DNA of 25,439 nucleotides from an uncultured Sutterella sp. (GCA_900538905.1 UPZS01000033.1:1-25439), one strand, 5' to 3'; counted from the stretch's first letter, positions 14,013 to 22,854 are shown. Numbers and translations are program-made. The notes: generated by a model from the letters alone, not told the origin.

Positions 14013-14477
14013 TCAGTGTCCCCGTGCCCTGTCCGAATAAGGATTCGGAAAGCCGAGCGTGTGCATAATTTCTCGTTCGCGCGCTTCCATCTCCTCGGCC
14101 TCGTCATCGGTTTCATGATCCCAACCCTGTGCGTGCAGCGTCGAATGCACAAGAAGATGCGCGAGGTGCGCACGAAACGACTTGTTTTGTTCTTTGGCTT
14201 CGCGCACCAACACCGGCGTACAAATGACGATATCGGCTTGCGCCGTCGGTTCATGCTGATAGTCAAACGTCAAGACATTCGTGGCATAGTCTTTGCCGCG
14301 GTAAGTCTTGTTGAGCTCATGGCCCTCTTCAAGTCCCACAAAGCGCACGCAAAACGCAGCCGGAACCGAAAGCGCCGCCAGCATCCATTGCGTCATTTCG
14401 GCACGAGTGGGAAGGCGCTTTGTCGTATCGTCCGTTCGCTCAAATTCAACTTCAAGCGTTGCTTTCTTCTTTGCCAT
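14013..14477 (-). CDS. ybeY: Endoribonuclease YbeY (rRNA maturation factor)
   Basis: This 154-residue protein has the zinc-binding motif HSTLHAQGWDH (H111, H115, H121) that defines the UPF0054/YbeY family, with LNKTYRGKDYATNVLTFDY ahead of it. YbeY is a single-strand-specific endoribonuclease needed for 16S rRNA 3' maturation and 70S ribosome quality control. Its start overlaps the end of phoH by 26 bases, so the two are translationally coupled, the usual order in proteobacteria. A GGAAGAACGAT stretch gives a ribosome binding site before the ATG. It ends the miaB-phoH-ybeY operon in this window. The common next genes (a CBS-domain transporter-associated protein and lnt) do not follow. Instead an intergenic region leads to the surface-lipid cluster. 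Confidence 0.95.
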   Translation of the reverse strand: MAKKKATLEVEFERTDDTTKRLPTRAEMTQWMLAALSVPAAFCVRFVGLEEGHELNKTYRGKDYATNVLTFDYQHEPTAQADIVICTPVLVREAKEQNKSFRAHLAHLLVHSTLHAQGWDHETDDEAEEMEAREREIMHTLGFPNPYSDRARGH

Positions 14478-15483
14478 ATCGTTCTTCCTTGGCTTGCCTC
14501 GCCGCTTCTCGACGTTCCCGAGCCGCGGCTTCCGCCTCTTTTTCCGCCTTCTCGTAAGCTCTCACAATGGCACCCACCAACGGATGTCGCACAACATCTT
14601 CGGTTGTAAAACGCACAATTGAAATACCGCGCACGTCTTCGAGAACATTGCAGGCGTGAGTGAGCCCGCTTTTGACGCCCTTGGGCAAATCTACCTGAGT
14701 GGCGTCACCCGTAATCACGGCACGCGTCCCAAAGCCGATGCGCGTCAGAAACATTTTCATCTGCTCGGGCGTCGTGTTTTGTGCCTCGTCAAGAATCACA
14801 AACGCGTTGTTAAGCGTTCGTCCGCGCATAAAGGCAAGCGGCGCAATCTCGATGATCTGCTTTTCGATGAGTCGTTGCGTCTTTTCAAAGCCGAACAAAT
14901 CGAACAGGGCGTCGTAGAGCGGGCGCAGATACGGATCGACCTTCTGCACCAGATCCCCCGGCAAAAAACCGAGTCGTTCACCCGCTTCAATCGCAGGGCG
15001 CGTCAGAATAATGCGTTCAACCGCATCTCGTTCGTAGGCATCCACTGCAGCCGCCACCGCCAGGTAAGTCTTGCCGGTACCTGCCGGACCTACGCCGAAG
15101 ACGACATCGGTCTGCATGATGGCCTGCAGATATTTCTTCTGGTTGGGCGTTCGCGGCTGTAGTCCCGCGCGACGGGTTTTGAGCATGAACGCTTCATCGT
15201 CGTCAATGTCGGTTCCGGTTTGTTCGCTTAACACCGCCATCTGGACGTCGTTGACGGAAATCTCTTCACCCGCATGCACGCGGGCCGCGCAGCTTTGCAA
15301 CACCGCAAAGGCTTTTGGCGCCTCGGCGCCCGCAATGCGAAAGTGATTTCCGCGGCGAGAGATCTTGGCGTCAAAAGCCGTTTCGATTTGGCGCAAGTTT
15401 TCGTCCAGAGGACCCACAAGCATCGCGAGTTCGCCTGCCGTCGCCTCAAAGACGTAGACAAAATCTTTCAAGTCTTTTTTCAT
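14452..15483 (-). CDS. phoH: PhoH-like ATPase (PhoL/YbeZ)
   Basis: This 343-residue P-loop ATPase has Walker A GPAGTGKT at 132-139 and Walker B VILDEAQN ending near 236. Sensor-like ITGD at 257-260 precedes ATQVDLPKG. The N-terminal 100 residues form the small conserved domain found in YbeZ-type proteins, including a KH-like HFRIAG segment. YbeZ acts with YbeY in RNA metabolism as a putative RNA helicase-type ATPase. Despite the name, this copy need not be phosphate-regulated, and no PHO box precedes it. It starts 13 bases after miaB and overlaps ybeY. A basic, Ala/Glu-rich coil (EKAEKEAEAAARERREAA) forms the C-terminal tail. Confidence 0.93.
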   Translation of the reverse strand: MKKDLKDFVYVFEATAGELAMLVGPLDENLRQIETAFDAKISRRGNHFRIAGAEAPKAFAVLQSCAARVHAGEEISVNDVQMAVLSEQTGTDIDDDEAFMLKTRRAGLQPRTPNQKKYLQAIMQTDVVFGVGPAGTGKTYLAVAAAVDAYERDAVERIILTRPAIEAGERLGFLPGDLVQKVDPYLRPLYDALFDLFGFEKTQRLIEKQIIEIAPLAFMRGRTLNNAFVILDEAQNTTPEQMKMFLTRIGFGTRAVITGDATQVDLPKGVKSGLTHACNVLEDVRGISIVRFTTEDVVRHPLVGAIVRAYEKAEKEAEAAARERREAARQAKEERYGKEESNA

Positions 15484-15496
15484 ATTCCTACCGTCG

Positions 15497-16819
15497 TTAG
15501 GCCAGTTCTCCCCCCAAGGTATGCGGATACACCTCAGTGATGCGAATGTTGGCCATCTGACCGATGAGCGAGTCGTCGCCCTCGAAGTTCACCACGCGGT
15601 TGTTATCGGTTCGTGCGGACAAAAGCCCTTCACCCTTCTTAGCCTTACCGAACACGAGACAACGCTCGACTCGGCCGAGCATCGACTGTGAAATCTCCGT
15701 TGCCTTTGCATCAATCACAGACTGAAGATGCTGCAGTCGCTTGAGCTTGACTTCTTGCGGCGTGTCGTCTTTGTAAGAAGCTGCGGGCGTACCGGGACGC
15801 GGCGAATAGACAAACGAGAAGCTCGCATCAAAACCCACCTCCTTGATCAAACGCATCGTCTCGGCAAAGTCTTCCTCCGTCTCTCCGGGAAAGCCCACAA
15901 TGAAATCCGTCGCAATACTGATATCAGGGCGCACTTCGCGCAACTTGGCAATGCGTCCCAAATACCACTCGTGCGTGTAGCCGCGCTTCATGGCGCTCAG
16001 GATTCGGTCGGATCCGCTTTGCACGGGTAGATGCACGTGATTGGCAAGCTTGGGCAATTTGCCGTATGCCTCAATCAGACGATCCGAAAATTCCTTGGGG
16101 TGACTGGTGGTGTAACGAATGCGCTCAATGCCAGGAATTTCGCTGACAAATTCCAACAGCGTCGCGAAGTCCACGGGATTGCCGTCCGTACCGCGACCGC
16201 AGTAGGCGTTAACGTTTTGCCCCAGCAGCGTGATCTCCTTGACACCTTGACTGGCCAAATGTGCACATTCCACCAGCACGTCCATCAACGGGCGACTGAT
16301 TTCTTCGCCTCGGGTATAAGGCACCACACAGTAAGAGCAGTACTTACTGCAGCCTTCCATCACAGAGACGAAAGCTGTTGCTCCGGTGGCTGTCGGTGCG
16401 GGCAGGCAATCAAATTTTTCGATCTCAGGGAATTCAATATCGACCTGAGGCTTGCCCGTGCGTTCGCGCTCGGCAAGAAGTTCCGGCAAACGATGCAGCG
16501 TCTGCGGTCCGAAGACCACGTCAACCCAAGGCGAGCGTGACAGGATGCGTTTTCCCTCTTGGCTGGCAACACAGCCGCCCACAGCAATACGCATGGAGGG
16601 CTTTTCTTTCTTGAGTTCTCTTAAGCGCCCCAAGTCGGAGAAGGTTTTTTCCTGCGCTTTTTCACGAATGGAACAAGTGACAACGACCAGAAGATCGGCG
16701 TCTTCGGGCTGAGCGGTACGTTCGTACCCTTGCTCTCGCATCAGATCAATGATGCGGGCGGAGTCATAGTCGTTCATTTGGCAGCCGAAGCTGCGGAGAT
16801 AAATTTTTTTTGCGTTCAC
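15497..16819 (-). CDS. miaB: tRNA-2-methylthio-N6-dimethylallyladenosine synthase MiaB
   Basis: This 440-residue radical-SAM methylthiotransferase has an N-terminal UPF0004 domain with cluster ligands C13, C49 and C83. The radical-SAM motif CSKYCSYC supplies C157, C161 and C164. The C-terminal TRAM domain is near 372-439. [17 protein letters not shown] and [12 protein letters not shown] are typical of MiaB rather than RimO. The enzyme adds a methylthio group to i6A37 of tRNAs that read codons starting with U. A GTG at 16819 is the likely start because a TAA lies two codons upstream and the family N-terminus begins here. The ribosome binding site is weak. It is the first gene of the miaB-phoH-ybeY operon and lies just after the sdaA terminator. 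Confidence 0.95.
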   Translation of the reverse strand: MNAKKIYLRSFGCQMNDYDSARIIDLMREQGYERTAQPEDADLLVVVTCSIREKAQEKTFSDLGRLRELKKEKPSMRIAVGGCVASQEGKRILSRSPWVDVVFGPQTLHRLPELLAERERTGKPQVDIEFPEIEKFDCLPAPTATGATAFVSVMEGCSKYCSYCVVPYTRGEEISRPLMDVLVECAHLASQGVKEITLLGQNVNAYCGRGTDGNPVDFATLLEFVSEIPGIERIRYTTSHPKEFSDRLIEAYGKLPKLANHVHLPVQSGSDRILSAMKRGYTHEWYLGRIAKLREVRPDISIATDFIVGFPGETEEDFAETMRLIKEVGFDASFSFVYSPRPGTPAASYKDDTPQEVKLKRLQHLQSVIDAKATEISQSMLGRVERCLVFGKAKKGEGLLSARTDNNRVVNFEGDDSLIGQMANIRITEVYPHTLGGELA

Positions 16820-16865
16820 GGTTTATGTCCGGTGGCGAAGTTTTCTTGAATTTTCTGCAAAGCGA

Positions 16866-16900
16866 AAAAGAAAATGCCGGCAACGATAACATCACCGGCA
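16866..16900 (-). terminator. Intrinsic terminator of the sdaA operon
   Basis: On the minus strand TGCCGGTGAT pairs with GTTGCCGGCA (10 bp including three G-U pairs) around a GTTATC loop at 16900-16875, followed by TTTTCTTTTTCG. It separates sdaA from the miaB operon on the same strand. Confidence 0.85.
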
Positions 16901-16903
16901 GTC

Positions 16904-16943
16904 GTTCTTGTTTTACGGTCTTCACACAGAAGGCCACAAGAAC
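16904..16943 (-). other. Long hairpin in the 3' untranslated region of sdaA
   Basis: GTTCTTGT (16904-16911) pairs with ACAAGAAC (16936-16943). Inside it GGTCTTC (16917-16923) pairs with GAAGGCC (16929-16935) around an ACACA loop. This gives a 15-bp stem with one 5-base bulge. It stands 3 bases before the terminator stem in the transcript. A further perfect 7-bp dyad, TGGCAAA/TTTGCCA, lies at 16997-17017, closer to the sdaA stop codon. Confidence 0.6.
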
Positions 16944-17038
16944 TGCTGCGCCGAATTGTACATGGGTTTTCCCTTCAGCTACAGCAACTTACACTCTGGC
17001 AAAGCTTGTTTTTGCCATTTCAGATCTCTCGCGAATCG

Positions 17039-18445
17039 TTAGCATTCCACGATATTGACGGCTAGTCCTCCACGACTCGTTTCGCGGTACTTGGACTGCA
17101 TATCTTTTCCTGTCTCAAACATCGTCTGCATGACAGCGTCAAGGCTAACGAAATGGCTTCCGTCCCCGGCGAGAGCCAAACGAGCCGCATTGACCGCCTT
17201 CACAGCAGCCACTGCATTGCGTTCGATGCAAGGAATTTGCACTTGCCCAGCCACGGGATCACATGTCAGCCCCAAGCAATGTTCCATGCCGATTTCTGCA
17301 GCGTTTTCGACTTGACGGGGATTGGCGCCCAAAACTGCAGCCAGCGCTCCGGCGGCCATCGAGCATGCGACACCTACCTCACCCTGGCAACCGACTTCTG
17401 CACCGGAAATCGAGGCATTGCTCTTGTAGAGAAGTCCGATGGCTCCAGCCGTGAGCAAAAACTCGCGAATCCCTTCGGGACTAGCTCCTTGAATAAAGGT
17501 ACGGTAATAACGAAGAACTGCCGGAATTACGCCAGCCGCCCCGTTGGTTGGACTTGTGACAACACGACCGCCACAGGCGTTTTCTTCGCCCACGGCAAAA
17601 GCCCAGGCATTGATCCAGTCGAGCGCACACAAGGGGTCAGAAGATGCAGAGTTGACGTTTTCCAACCGTTGCGCCAGGTGCTTCGCGCGGCGCCTGACAG
17701 CAAACGGTCCCGGCATGATGCCTTCCGCTTCCAGACCTCGGTTGATGCAATCGTTCATTGCTTCCCAAACGGCATCCAACTCGTTGTCAATCTCTTCGTC
17801 CGTATGATGTACGCGTTCGTTGGCGCGCGCGATCTGAGCAAACGAAAGATTGTGTTCAATGGACAATTCAAGCAACTCTGTACCGTTTCGATACACATAA
17901 GGCAACGGCTGAACCTTGCTCTTGGCAACGGCCGCCGGCTCATTGGGGACATCCGGGTCTCGTTCGCTACCGGCCACAATAAATCCGCCGCCCACAGAGT
18001 AATAACGACGGCACAGCAAACCGTTTCCCTGAGCGTCGAGTGCCGTCAAATCCATGGCGTTGGTGTGAAACGCACAAACCTTGTCGGCCGAGAAAATCAT
18101 GTCGCGGTCAGGGTCAAAGGCAATACGCTTGATCCCGGCAAGATTAAGCACATGATTTTCTTCAGCTTCTCGCGGGATCTCTACGGACTCCCTGCCGGTC
18201 ACGGTTGCCGGAGCCTTGCCCGACAAGCCAAGAAGCACGGCCTTATCGGTAGCGTGCCCGCGACCGGTCGCGCCGAGGCTTCCCATCAGCTCACAAACCA
18301 CGCACTCCGTCTTAGGCAATAGCTCCTTCTTTTGGAGCTCCTGGACAAACAGAAGTGCGGCGCGCATCGGTCCGACGGTGTGACTCGAACTTGGACCGAC
18401 ACCAAGCTTGAACATTTCAAAAACGCTGGCAGCCATGTTGCTCAT
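17039..18445 (-). CDS. sdaA: L-serine dehydratase (iron-sulfur, SdaA type)
   Basis: This 468-residue single-chain L-serine ammonia-lyase converts serine to pyruvate and ammonia in the cytoplasm. The N-terminal beta domain opens with FEMFKLGVGPSSSHTVGP, including PSSSHT at 18-23. The catalytic alpha domain carries the 4Fe-4S ligands C353 in GCQGEVG, C395 in LTCDPVAG and C406 in IPCIERN. The protein ends in a cysteine, C468 (NIVEC). In Legionella serine dehydratase the equivalent terminal cysteine folds back onto the cluster as a tail-in-mouth inhibitor, so this enzyme is probably activated by serine displacing its tail. It begins 5 bases after the GcvT-like stop codon and is the last gene of its operon. 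Confidence 0.95.
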   Translation of the reverse strand: MSNMAASVFEMFKLGVGPSSSHTVGPMRAALLFVQELQKKELLPKTECVVCELMGSLGATGRGHATDKAVLLGLSGKAPATVTGRESVEIPREAEENHVLNLAGIKRIAFDPDRDMIFSADKVCAFHTNAMDLTALDAQGNGLLCRRYYSVGGGFIVAGSERDPDVPNEPAAVAKSKVQPLPYVYRNGTELLELSIEHNLSFAQIARANERVHHTDEEIDNELDAVWEAMNDCINRGLEAEGIMPGPFAVRRRAKHLAQRLENVNSASSDPLCALDWINAWAFAVGEENACGGRVVTSPTNGAAGVIPAVLRYYRTFIQGASPEGIREFLLTAGAIGLLYKSNASISGAEVGCQGEVGVACSMAAGALAAVLGANPRQVENAAEIGMEHCLGLTCDPVAGQVQIPCIERNAVAAVKAVNAARLALAGDGSHFVSLDAVMQTMFETGKDMQSKYRETSRGGLAVNIVEC

Positions 18446-18450
18446 TTCAG

Positions 18451-19356
18451 TTAGATTTGCTTGTCCACCACCAATGCAGCTTCACAGTGCGTGCGCGGAT
18501 CCGTCTTGACATCCACCGGGACACGATCACCGATTTTGACCTCCTGAGGCAGACGTACCAACGCCACGGTAAAGGGGCCTTCGGGAACTCGAGCAATCGA
18601 GGTGCAAGGGTATTGCGTGCCGTTGATCACAATGTAAGGCACTTCAACGAGAAGCGCCGGATCAAACGCAACGTCAAAGGCCACCAGCTGCATACGATCG
18701 TAATTACCGGCCTTAAAACGCGCTTCTGTCAGAGCGCGGCCAATGAAAATGCGATCGGGATCGTCAAAGTTCAACGCGCCTTCCAGGCCCGTTTCCAGCG
18801 GGCTTGAACTTTCATCCAATTCCAAGCCTGCCGCAGGTTCACGAGCAAAGATTCGCAAGGCATCCCATCCGGTCTGCTCACCCTTCTTAGCCCCTGCTTT
18901 AATCAGGTTTTCACTCAAGGCCTTGATATTGGCTTCGGGACCGATAGCCAAGCACATCCACCCCATATCGATGAAACGGATGCCAAGGCTTTCGACCATA
19001 TGACCGGCTTGCAGCGTGATACCGTCAATCGGAAGCTTGCCGACGAAGTAGAAGCCTGCAAGAGCCTCCACACCCACTTCTGCTTCAAACGCAACGCTCA
19101 CCTGACGAATCCAGGCCTGCAACGCGTCGGTTTCATCACCCGCAAGAATGATTTCGTAGGCATCCGTTGCGCGACGAGCTACCCAGGGGGTGCCAAGCAC
19201 GCCGCCCGTCGCATTCATTGCAACTGAACGTTCCACTCCGCCCACGGCAAGTTTCGTCACGTCGCTCGTCAGAAGTCGGGCCAAAAACTTATCGGCTCCC
19301 TGTACCTTGAGAATCGTGACGGGAGTTTCATTAAAGATCACCAGATCCAAAGCCAT
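18451..19356 (-). CDS. GcvT/YgfZ-like folate-fold protein
   Basis: This 301-residue protein has the aminomethyltransferase fold. FNETPVTILKVQGADKFLARLLTSD-type residues at the start resemble the GcvT/YgfZ N-terminal domain. GWDALRIFAREPAAGLELDE at about 183-202 resembles the LRxEaG-x-L segment of GcvT. It is shorter than GcvT (about 360 residues) and lacks the KGCYxGQE signature of YgfZ; the equivalent place reads DRIFIGRALTEARF. A one-carbon role with tetrahydrofolate is plausible, but activity as a true glycine-cleavage T protein is doubtful because no gcvH or gcvP lies nearby. It sits 34 bases after the decarboxylase and 5 bases before sdaA, so it is co-transcribed with serine breakdown. 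Alternatives are a sarcosine- or dimethylglycine-type demethylase, or a non-catalytic folate binder. Confidence 0.7.
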   Translation of the reverse strand: MALDLVIFNETPVTILKVQGADKFLARLLTSDVTKLAVGGVERSVAMNATGGVLGTPWVARRATDAYEIILAGDETDALQAWIRQVSVAFEAEVGVEALAGFYFVGKLPIDGITLQAGHMVESLGIRFIDMGWMCLAIGPEANIKALSENLIKAGAKKGEQTGWDALRIFAREPAAGLELDESSSPLETGLEGALNFDDPDRIFIGRALTEARFKAGNYDRMQLVAFDVAFDPALLVEVPYIVINGTQYPCTSIARVPEGPFTVALVRLPQEVKIGDRVPVDVKTDPRTHCEAALVVDKQI

Positions 19357-19390
19357 TTTCTTTTTTCGTTAAGAAGTTGTGTTTCGATAA

Positions 19391-21637
19391 TTAGTCTTCA
19401 CGCACGCAGTCAAGCATGTACTTGATGGTTCCGTCAGGCTGTTTGACCTTCACAAGACCGTGCACGTCGCTCTCAAAGCCCGGGAATCGGCGGGTAAAGT
19501 CTCGAGCAAAGCGCAGATACTCAACAATCTTGGAATTGACACGTTCGCCCGGCACCAAAAGCGGGATTCCCGGCGGATATGGAGTGAGCAACACGGCTGA
19601 AATGCGACCTTCCAGGGAGTCAATCGGCAAACGATCGATTTCACCGTGCGCGAACTTGGCATAGGCGTCCGTCGGGCGCATTGCCGGAATCATTTCCGAG
19701 GTGTACATCTGCGTAGTCAAACGCGCCACGTCGTAGTCGCGATAGACCTCATGCACGCTCTGGCAGAGGTCGCGCAAGCCCAGACCCTCGTAGTGAGGGA
19801 ATTCTGACAGGAACCGCGGCATCACGCGGTAAAGCGGCGAGTTAGCATCGTAGGCATCTTTGAACTGCTGCAGTTCTGTCACCATCGTGTTCCAACGGCC
19901 CTTGGTGATGCCGATCGTGAACATGATGAAGAACGAGTAGAGCCCCGTCTTTTCCACAATGATTCCGTGCTCAGACAAGTACTTCGTTACAACGGCAGCA
20001 GGAATACCCGTCTCGGAGAAGTCGCCTTCCACGGACAAGCCCGGCGTCACGATCGTTCCCTTGATGGGATCGAGCATATTGAAACCTTCTGCCACGGGAC
20101 CAAACCCATGCCAGCTTTCGTTGGCGTGCAGCATCCAGTCTTTTTGCGAGCCAAAGCCTTCGCTCGGAAGTTTTTCCGGCCCCCAGACGGAGAACCACCA
20201 GTCGTCGTAGTTCTTGCCGACTTCGCGCATCGCACGACGGAAGTAAACAGCTTCAGCAATGGATTCTTCCACAAGGGCCTTGCCGGCACGGCCTTCCATC
20301 ATGGCTGCGGCCACGTCGCAACTTGCGATGATGGCGTACTGCGGCGACGTGGAGGTATGCATCATGAACGCTTCATTGAAGCTTGAGCGATCCAGCTTTT
20401 CCGTTTCGGAGTCCTGAATGCAAATTTGACTTGCCTGCGAAATGCCTGCCAGAAGCTTGTGCGTGGAGTGCGTCGCAAAAACCATGCTCTTTTTGGTGCG
20501 CGGCTTGTTGCGATCGATGGCGTGCATGTCACTGTAAAACGGCGAGAAAGCCGCATGCGGCAACCAAGCTTCGTCAAAATGCAGGATGTCGACCTTGCCG
20601 TCGAGCTTTTCCTTGATCACTTCGTCGTTGTAGACGATGCCGTCGTACGTCGACTGCGTGATCGTCATAATGCGCGGCTTGGCGTTCTTATTTTTGATCA
20701 ACGGATTCTTGGCAATCTTTTCTTGAATTGTTTCCCAATCAAATTCGGAACGCGGGATCGGGCCGATGATTCCGTAATGGTTGCGCGTGGGCATCAGGAA
20801 GACGGGAATGGCCCCCGTCAGAGTAATAGCGTGAAGAATCGACTTGTGGCAGTTACGATCCACAATCACGATGTCTCCGGGAGCCACCGTGTAGTTCCAA
20901 ACAATCTTATTGGACGTGGACGTACCGTTCGTCACAAAGAAAAGATTGTCACAGCCGAAGATTCGAGCTGCATTTTGTTCGGACTTTGCCACAGGACCAG
21001 TGTGATCCAGCAGTTGACCCAGTTCTTCCACGGCGTTGCAAACGTCAGCGCGAAGCATGTTTTCGCCGAAGAATTGGTGGAACATCTGTCCGACCGGACT
21101 CTTTAAGAATGCCACACCGCCAGAGTGCCCCGGGCAATGCCAGGAGTAGGAACTGTCAGCCGCATAATGCGTCAAAGCGCGGAAGAACGGCGGCGGCAAG
21201 CTTTCGAGATACTGGCGAGCCTCACGTACGATGTAACGCGCCACGAACTCGGGTGTATCTTCGAACATGTGAATGAAGCCGTGCAGTTCGCGCAGCACGT
21301 CGTTCGGAATCGAAGGTGCCGTCTTCGTTTCACCGTAAAGAAAAATCGGCACATCCGGATTCGAACTTCTGACTTGGTGAACAAAAGCGCGCAACTCGGC
21401 AATGGCTTCGTTTTCCTCGCCCGTGTCAGAGAAATCGTCATCGTCAAGACTCACGATAAATGCGGACGTACGGCTCGCCTGACGCGCGAGACTCGAGAGA
21501 TCGGAAAATGTGGTAACGGCGCTAACCTCCTGCCCCTGCGCCTCGATGGCTTGTGCAAGGTCTCGAATGCCAAGACCGGAAACGTTTTCCGAATGGTAAT
21601 CCTCGTCAATGATGACGATCGGGAAATGGTATTTCAT
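19391..21637 (-). CDS. Orn/Lys/Arg decarboxylase, AdiA-like
   Basis: This 748-residue fold-type I PLP decarboxylase has the family's three-part layout. A CheY-like wing domain covers about 1-130, the PLP core follows, and the C-terminal domain ends in TPYPPGIPLLVPGE. The PLP lysine is K394 in ATHSTHKLL, with D355 in HFDEAW contacting the cofactor ring. FVTNGTSTSNK and DRNCHKS bind phosphate and PLP. ATHSTHK, HFDEAW, ESWHGF and LDPIK are closer to arginine decarboxylase AdiA than to CadA/LdcC, which read ETQSTHK and FDSAW from memory. Arginine is thus the first guess for substrate, giving agmatine and consuming a proton; lysine or ornithine remain possible. No antiporter gene adjoins it. It leads an operon with the GcvT-like gene and sdaA, and its leader contains a hairpin that may mask a GGAGG. 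Confidence 0.9.
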   Translation of the reverse strand: MKYHFPIVIIDEDYHSENVSGLGIRDLAQAIEAQGQEVSAVTTFSDLSSLARQASRTSAFIVSLDDDDFSDTGEENEAIAELRAFVHQVRSSNPDVPIFLYGETKTAPSIPNDVLRELHGFIHMFEDTPEFVARYIVREARQYLESLPPPFFRALTHYAADSSYSWHCPGHSGGVAFLKSPVGQMFHQFFGENMLRADVCNAVEELGQLLDHTGPVAKSEQNAARIFGCDNLFFVTNGTSTSNKIVWNYTVAPGDIVIVDRNCHKSILHAITLTGAIPVFLMPTRNHYGIIGPIPRSEFDWETIQEKIAKNPLIKNKNAKPRIMTITQSTYDGIVYNDEVIKEKLDGKVDILHFDEAWLPHAAFSPFYSDMHAIDRNKPRTKKSMVFATHSTHKLLAGISQASQICIQDSETEKLDRSSFNEAFMMHTSTSPQYAIIASCDVAAAMMEGRAGKALVEESIAEAVYFRRAMREVGKNYDDWWFSVWGPEKLPSEGFGSQKDWMLHANESWHGFGPVAEGFNMLDPIKGTIVTPGLSVEGDFSETGIPAAVVTKYLSEHGIIVEKTGLYSFFIMFTIGITKGRWNTMVTELQQFKDAYDANSPLYRVMPRFLSEFPHYEGLGLRDLCQSVHEVYRDYDVARLTTQMYTSEMIPAMRPTDAYAKFAHGEIDRLPIDSLEGRISAVLLTPYPPGIPLLVPGERVNSKIVEYLRFARDFTRRFPGFESDVHGLVKVKQPDGTIKYMLDCVRED

Positions 21638-21661
21638 AGTTGGAAACGCAAAGGAAGAAGC

Positions 21662-21718
21662 CTCCCGCCAGAAATCACCTCCGGCAGGAGATTGCTGTTA
21701 AAGAAAAATAGGCGCCTA
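21662..21718 (-). promoter_or_regulatory. Leader hairpin and palindrome upstream of the decarboxylase
   Basis: On the minus strand CTCCTGCC (21690-21683) can pair with GGCGGGAG (21669-21662), 8 bp with one G-U pair. The loop contains GGAGGTGATTT. The only other GGAGG is in the 3' arm, 23 bases from the ATG. Upstream, TAGGCGCCTA (21718-21709) is a perfect 10-base palindrome that could be an operator. No strong ribosome binding site lies at normal distance from the ATG at 21637. Confidence 0.4.
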
Positions 21719-21806
21719 CGGTGAAGAAAAAATCACGATCTTTCGCGGGCAGTGCAAGTATATCGGCATCGCCCTTGTTCTTGAATATTGGGCCTTTACC
21801 TGCCAA

Positions 21807-21835
21807 TTTTTCTCAGCCATGCAAACGGATAAAAT
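21807..21835 (+). promoter_or_regulatory. Candidate promoter of gmk-rpoZ
   Basis: TTTTTC (21807-21812) and TAAAAT (21830-21835) are 17 bases apart on the plus strand. The -10 box is good and the -35 box is weak. The start codon of gmk follows about 70 bases later. The intergenic region also has to serve the divergent decarboxylase. Confidence 0.35.
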
Positions 21836-21904
21836 ACGGCCCATCGTCAGGCGCTGTTCTGTCGTTTTGCCCTAGCCGGAAATCTTCATCTGGATGATTC
21901 TCTT

Positions 21905-22555
21905 ATGTCTCACTGTGCTACTCAGAAATCCACCACTCACGCCGGTCGTCTTTTTATGATCACGGCCCCTTCCGGAGCCGGAAAAAGCTCCCTGGTCAAA
22001 GCACTTTTGGAGCACGACCCGGAAATTGAACTTTCGATTTCTCACACCACGCGTGCACCTCGTCCGGGGGAAGTGAATGGTCGCGAGTACCACTTTATTT
22101 CCGTCAATGAATTTGAAGAACGCAAAACGCGCGGTGAATTTTTGGAATCCGCCCTTGTGCATGGCAACTATTACGGCACAAGTCGCGTCTGGATTGAGCA
22201 GCGCATGGCCGCGGGAAAAGACGTTTTACTTGAGATTGACTGGCAGGGCGCCCGTCAGGTACGTTCTCAATTTGAAGGAACAGTGGGCATTTTCATTTTG
22301 CCGCCCTCAATTGACGCTCTCGAAGCACGACTGCACAAACGCGGCACCGACAGCGAAGCAACCATCACGCGTCGTCTGATGGGCGCCGGCGCAGAAATCG
22401 CCCACGCTCCCGAATTCGAGTTCGTTATAATTAATGACAGCTTTGACGTTGCTTTGTCGCAACTGATCTCCGTAGTGACAGCCTCGCGCCTGAACTTCCA
22501 AAATCAGGCTGCGCGCCATCGCGAACAATTCATCTCGCTCGGTGTTCCTGTCTGA
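21905..22555 (+). CDS. gmk: Guanylate kinase
   Basis: This 216-residue enzyme phosphorylates GMP to GDP with ATP. The P-loop is [10 protein letters not shown] near 21-30, and the GMP-binding segment is [19 protein letters not shown] near 45-63. [13 protein letters not shown] and [23 protein letters not shown] complete the family pattern. The start at 21905 leaves about 12 extra residues before the core, common in betaproteobacteria. A later start at M18 would cut close to the first strand and is less likely. It is followed by rpoZ and spoT, a standard arrangement that links GMP supply with the ppGpp system. Confidence 0.95.
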   Translation: MSHCATQKSTTHAGRLFMITAPSGAGKSSLVKALLEHDPEIELSISHTTRAPRPGEVNGREYHFISVNEFEERKTRGEFLESALVHGNYYGTSRVWIEQRMAAGKDVLLEIDWQGARQVRSQFEGTVGIFILPPSIDALEARLHKRGTDSEATITRRLMGAGAEIAHAPEFEFVIINDSFDVALSQLISVVTASRLNFQNQAARHREQFISLGVPV

Positions 22556-22598
22556 TCTCTACCCCACTGCAACGATTTCCTATTTTTACAGAAGAAAA

Positions 22599-22799
22599 AT
22601 GGCACGTATTACTGTTGAAGATTGCTTGAAAAAGATTCCGAACCGTTTTGAGATGGTTCTGTGCGCGGCATATCGCGCCCGTCAGCTCAATGACGGTCAC
22701 GCACCGCGCGTGGATGCAAAGGATAAGAACACCGTGATCGCTCTGCGCGAAATTGCGCAGGGTAGTGTGTCGCGTGAAATGCTCGAACGCGTTTCTTAA
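22599..22799 (+). CDS. rpoZ: RNA polymerase omega subunit
   Basis: This 66-residue protein, starting [20 protein letters not shown], is a clear omega subunit. It binds the beta-prime subunit of RNA polymerase, helps assembly and forms part of a ppGpp site. The ATG at 22599 matches the conserved family N-terminus. An in-frame extension to 22542 would overlap the end of gmk and adds non-conserved residues. An AGAAGAAAA stretch serves as ribosome binding site. It follows gmk by 43 bases, and an intrinsic terminator lies after it. Confidence 0.95.
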   Translation: MARITVEDCLKKIPNRFEMVLCAAYRARQLNDGHAPRVDAKDKNTVIALREIAQGSVSREMLERVS

Positions 22800-22854
22800 C
22801 ATCTTGCATCGACTTGGCAACGGACAACCGTTGCGTTGCCCACAAGCGAATCAA

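Noticed and set aside
17153..18322. A 389-codon plus-strand frame opposite sdaA
   Set aside because: Composition is random-like and the minus strand encodes a complete L-serine dehydratase.
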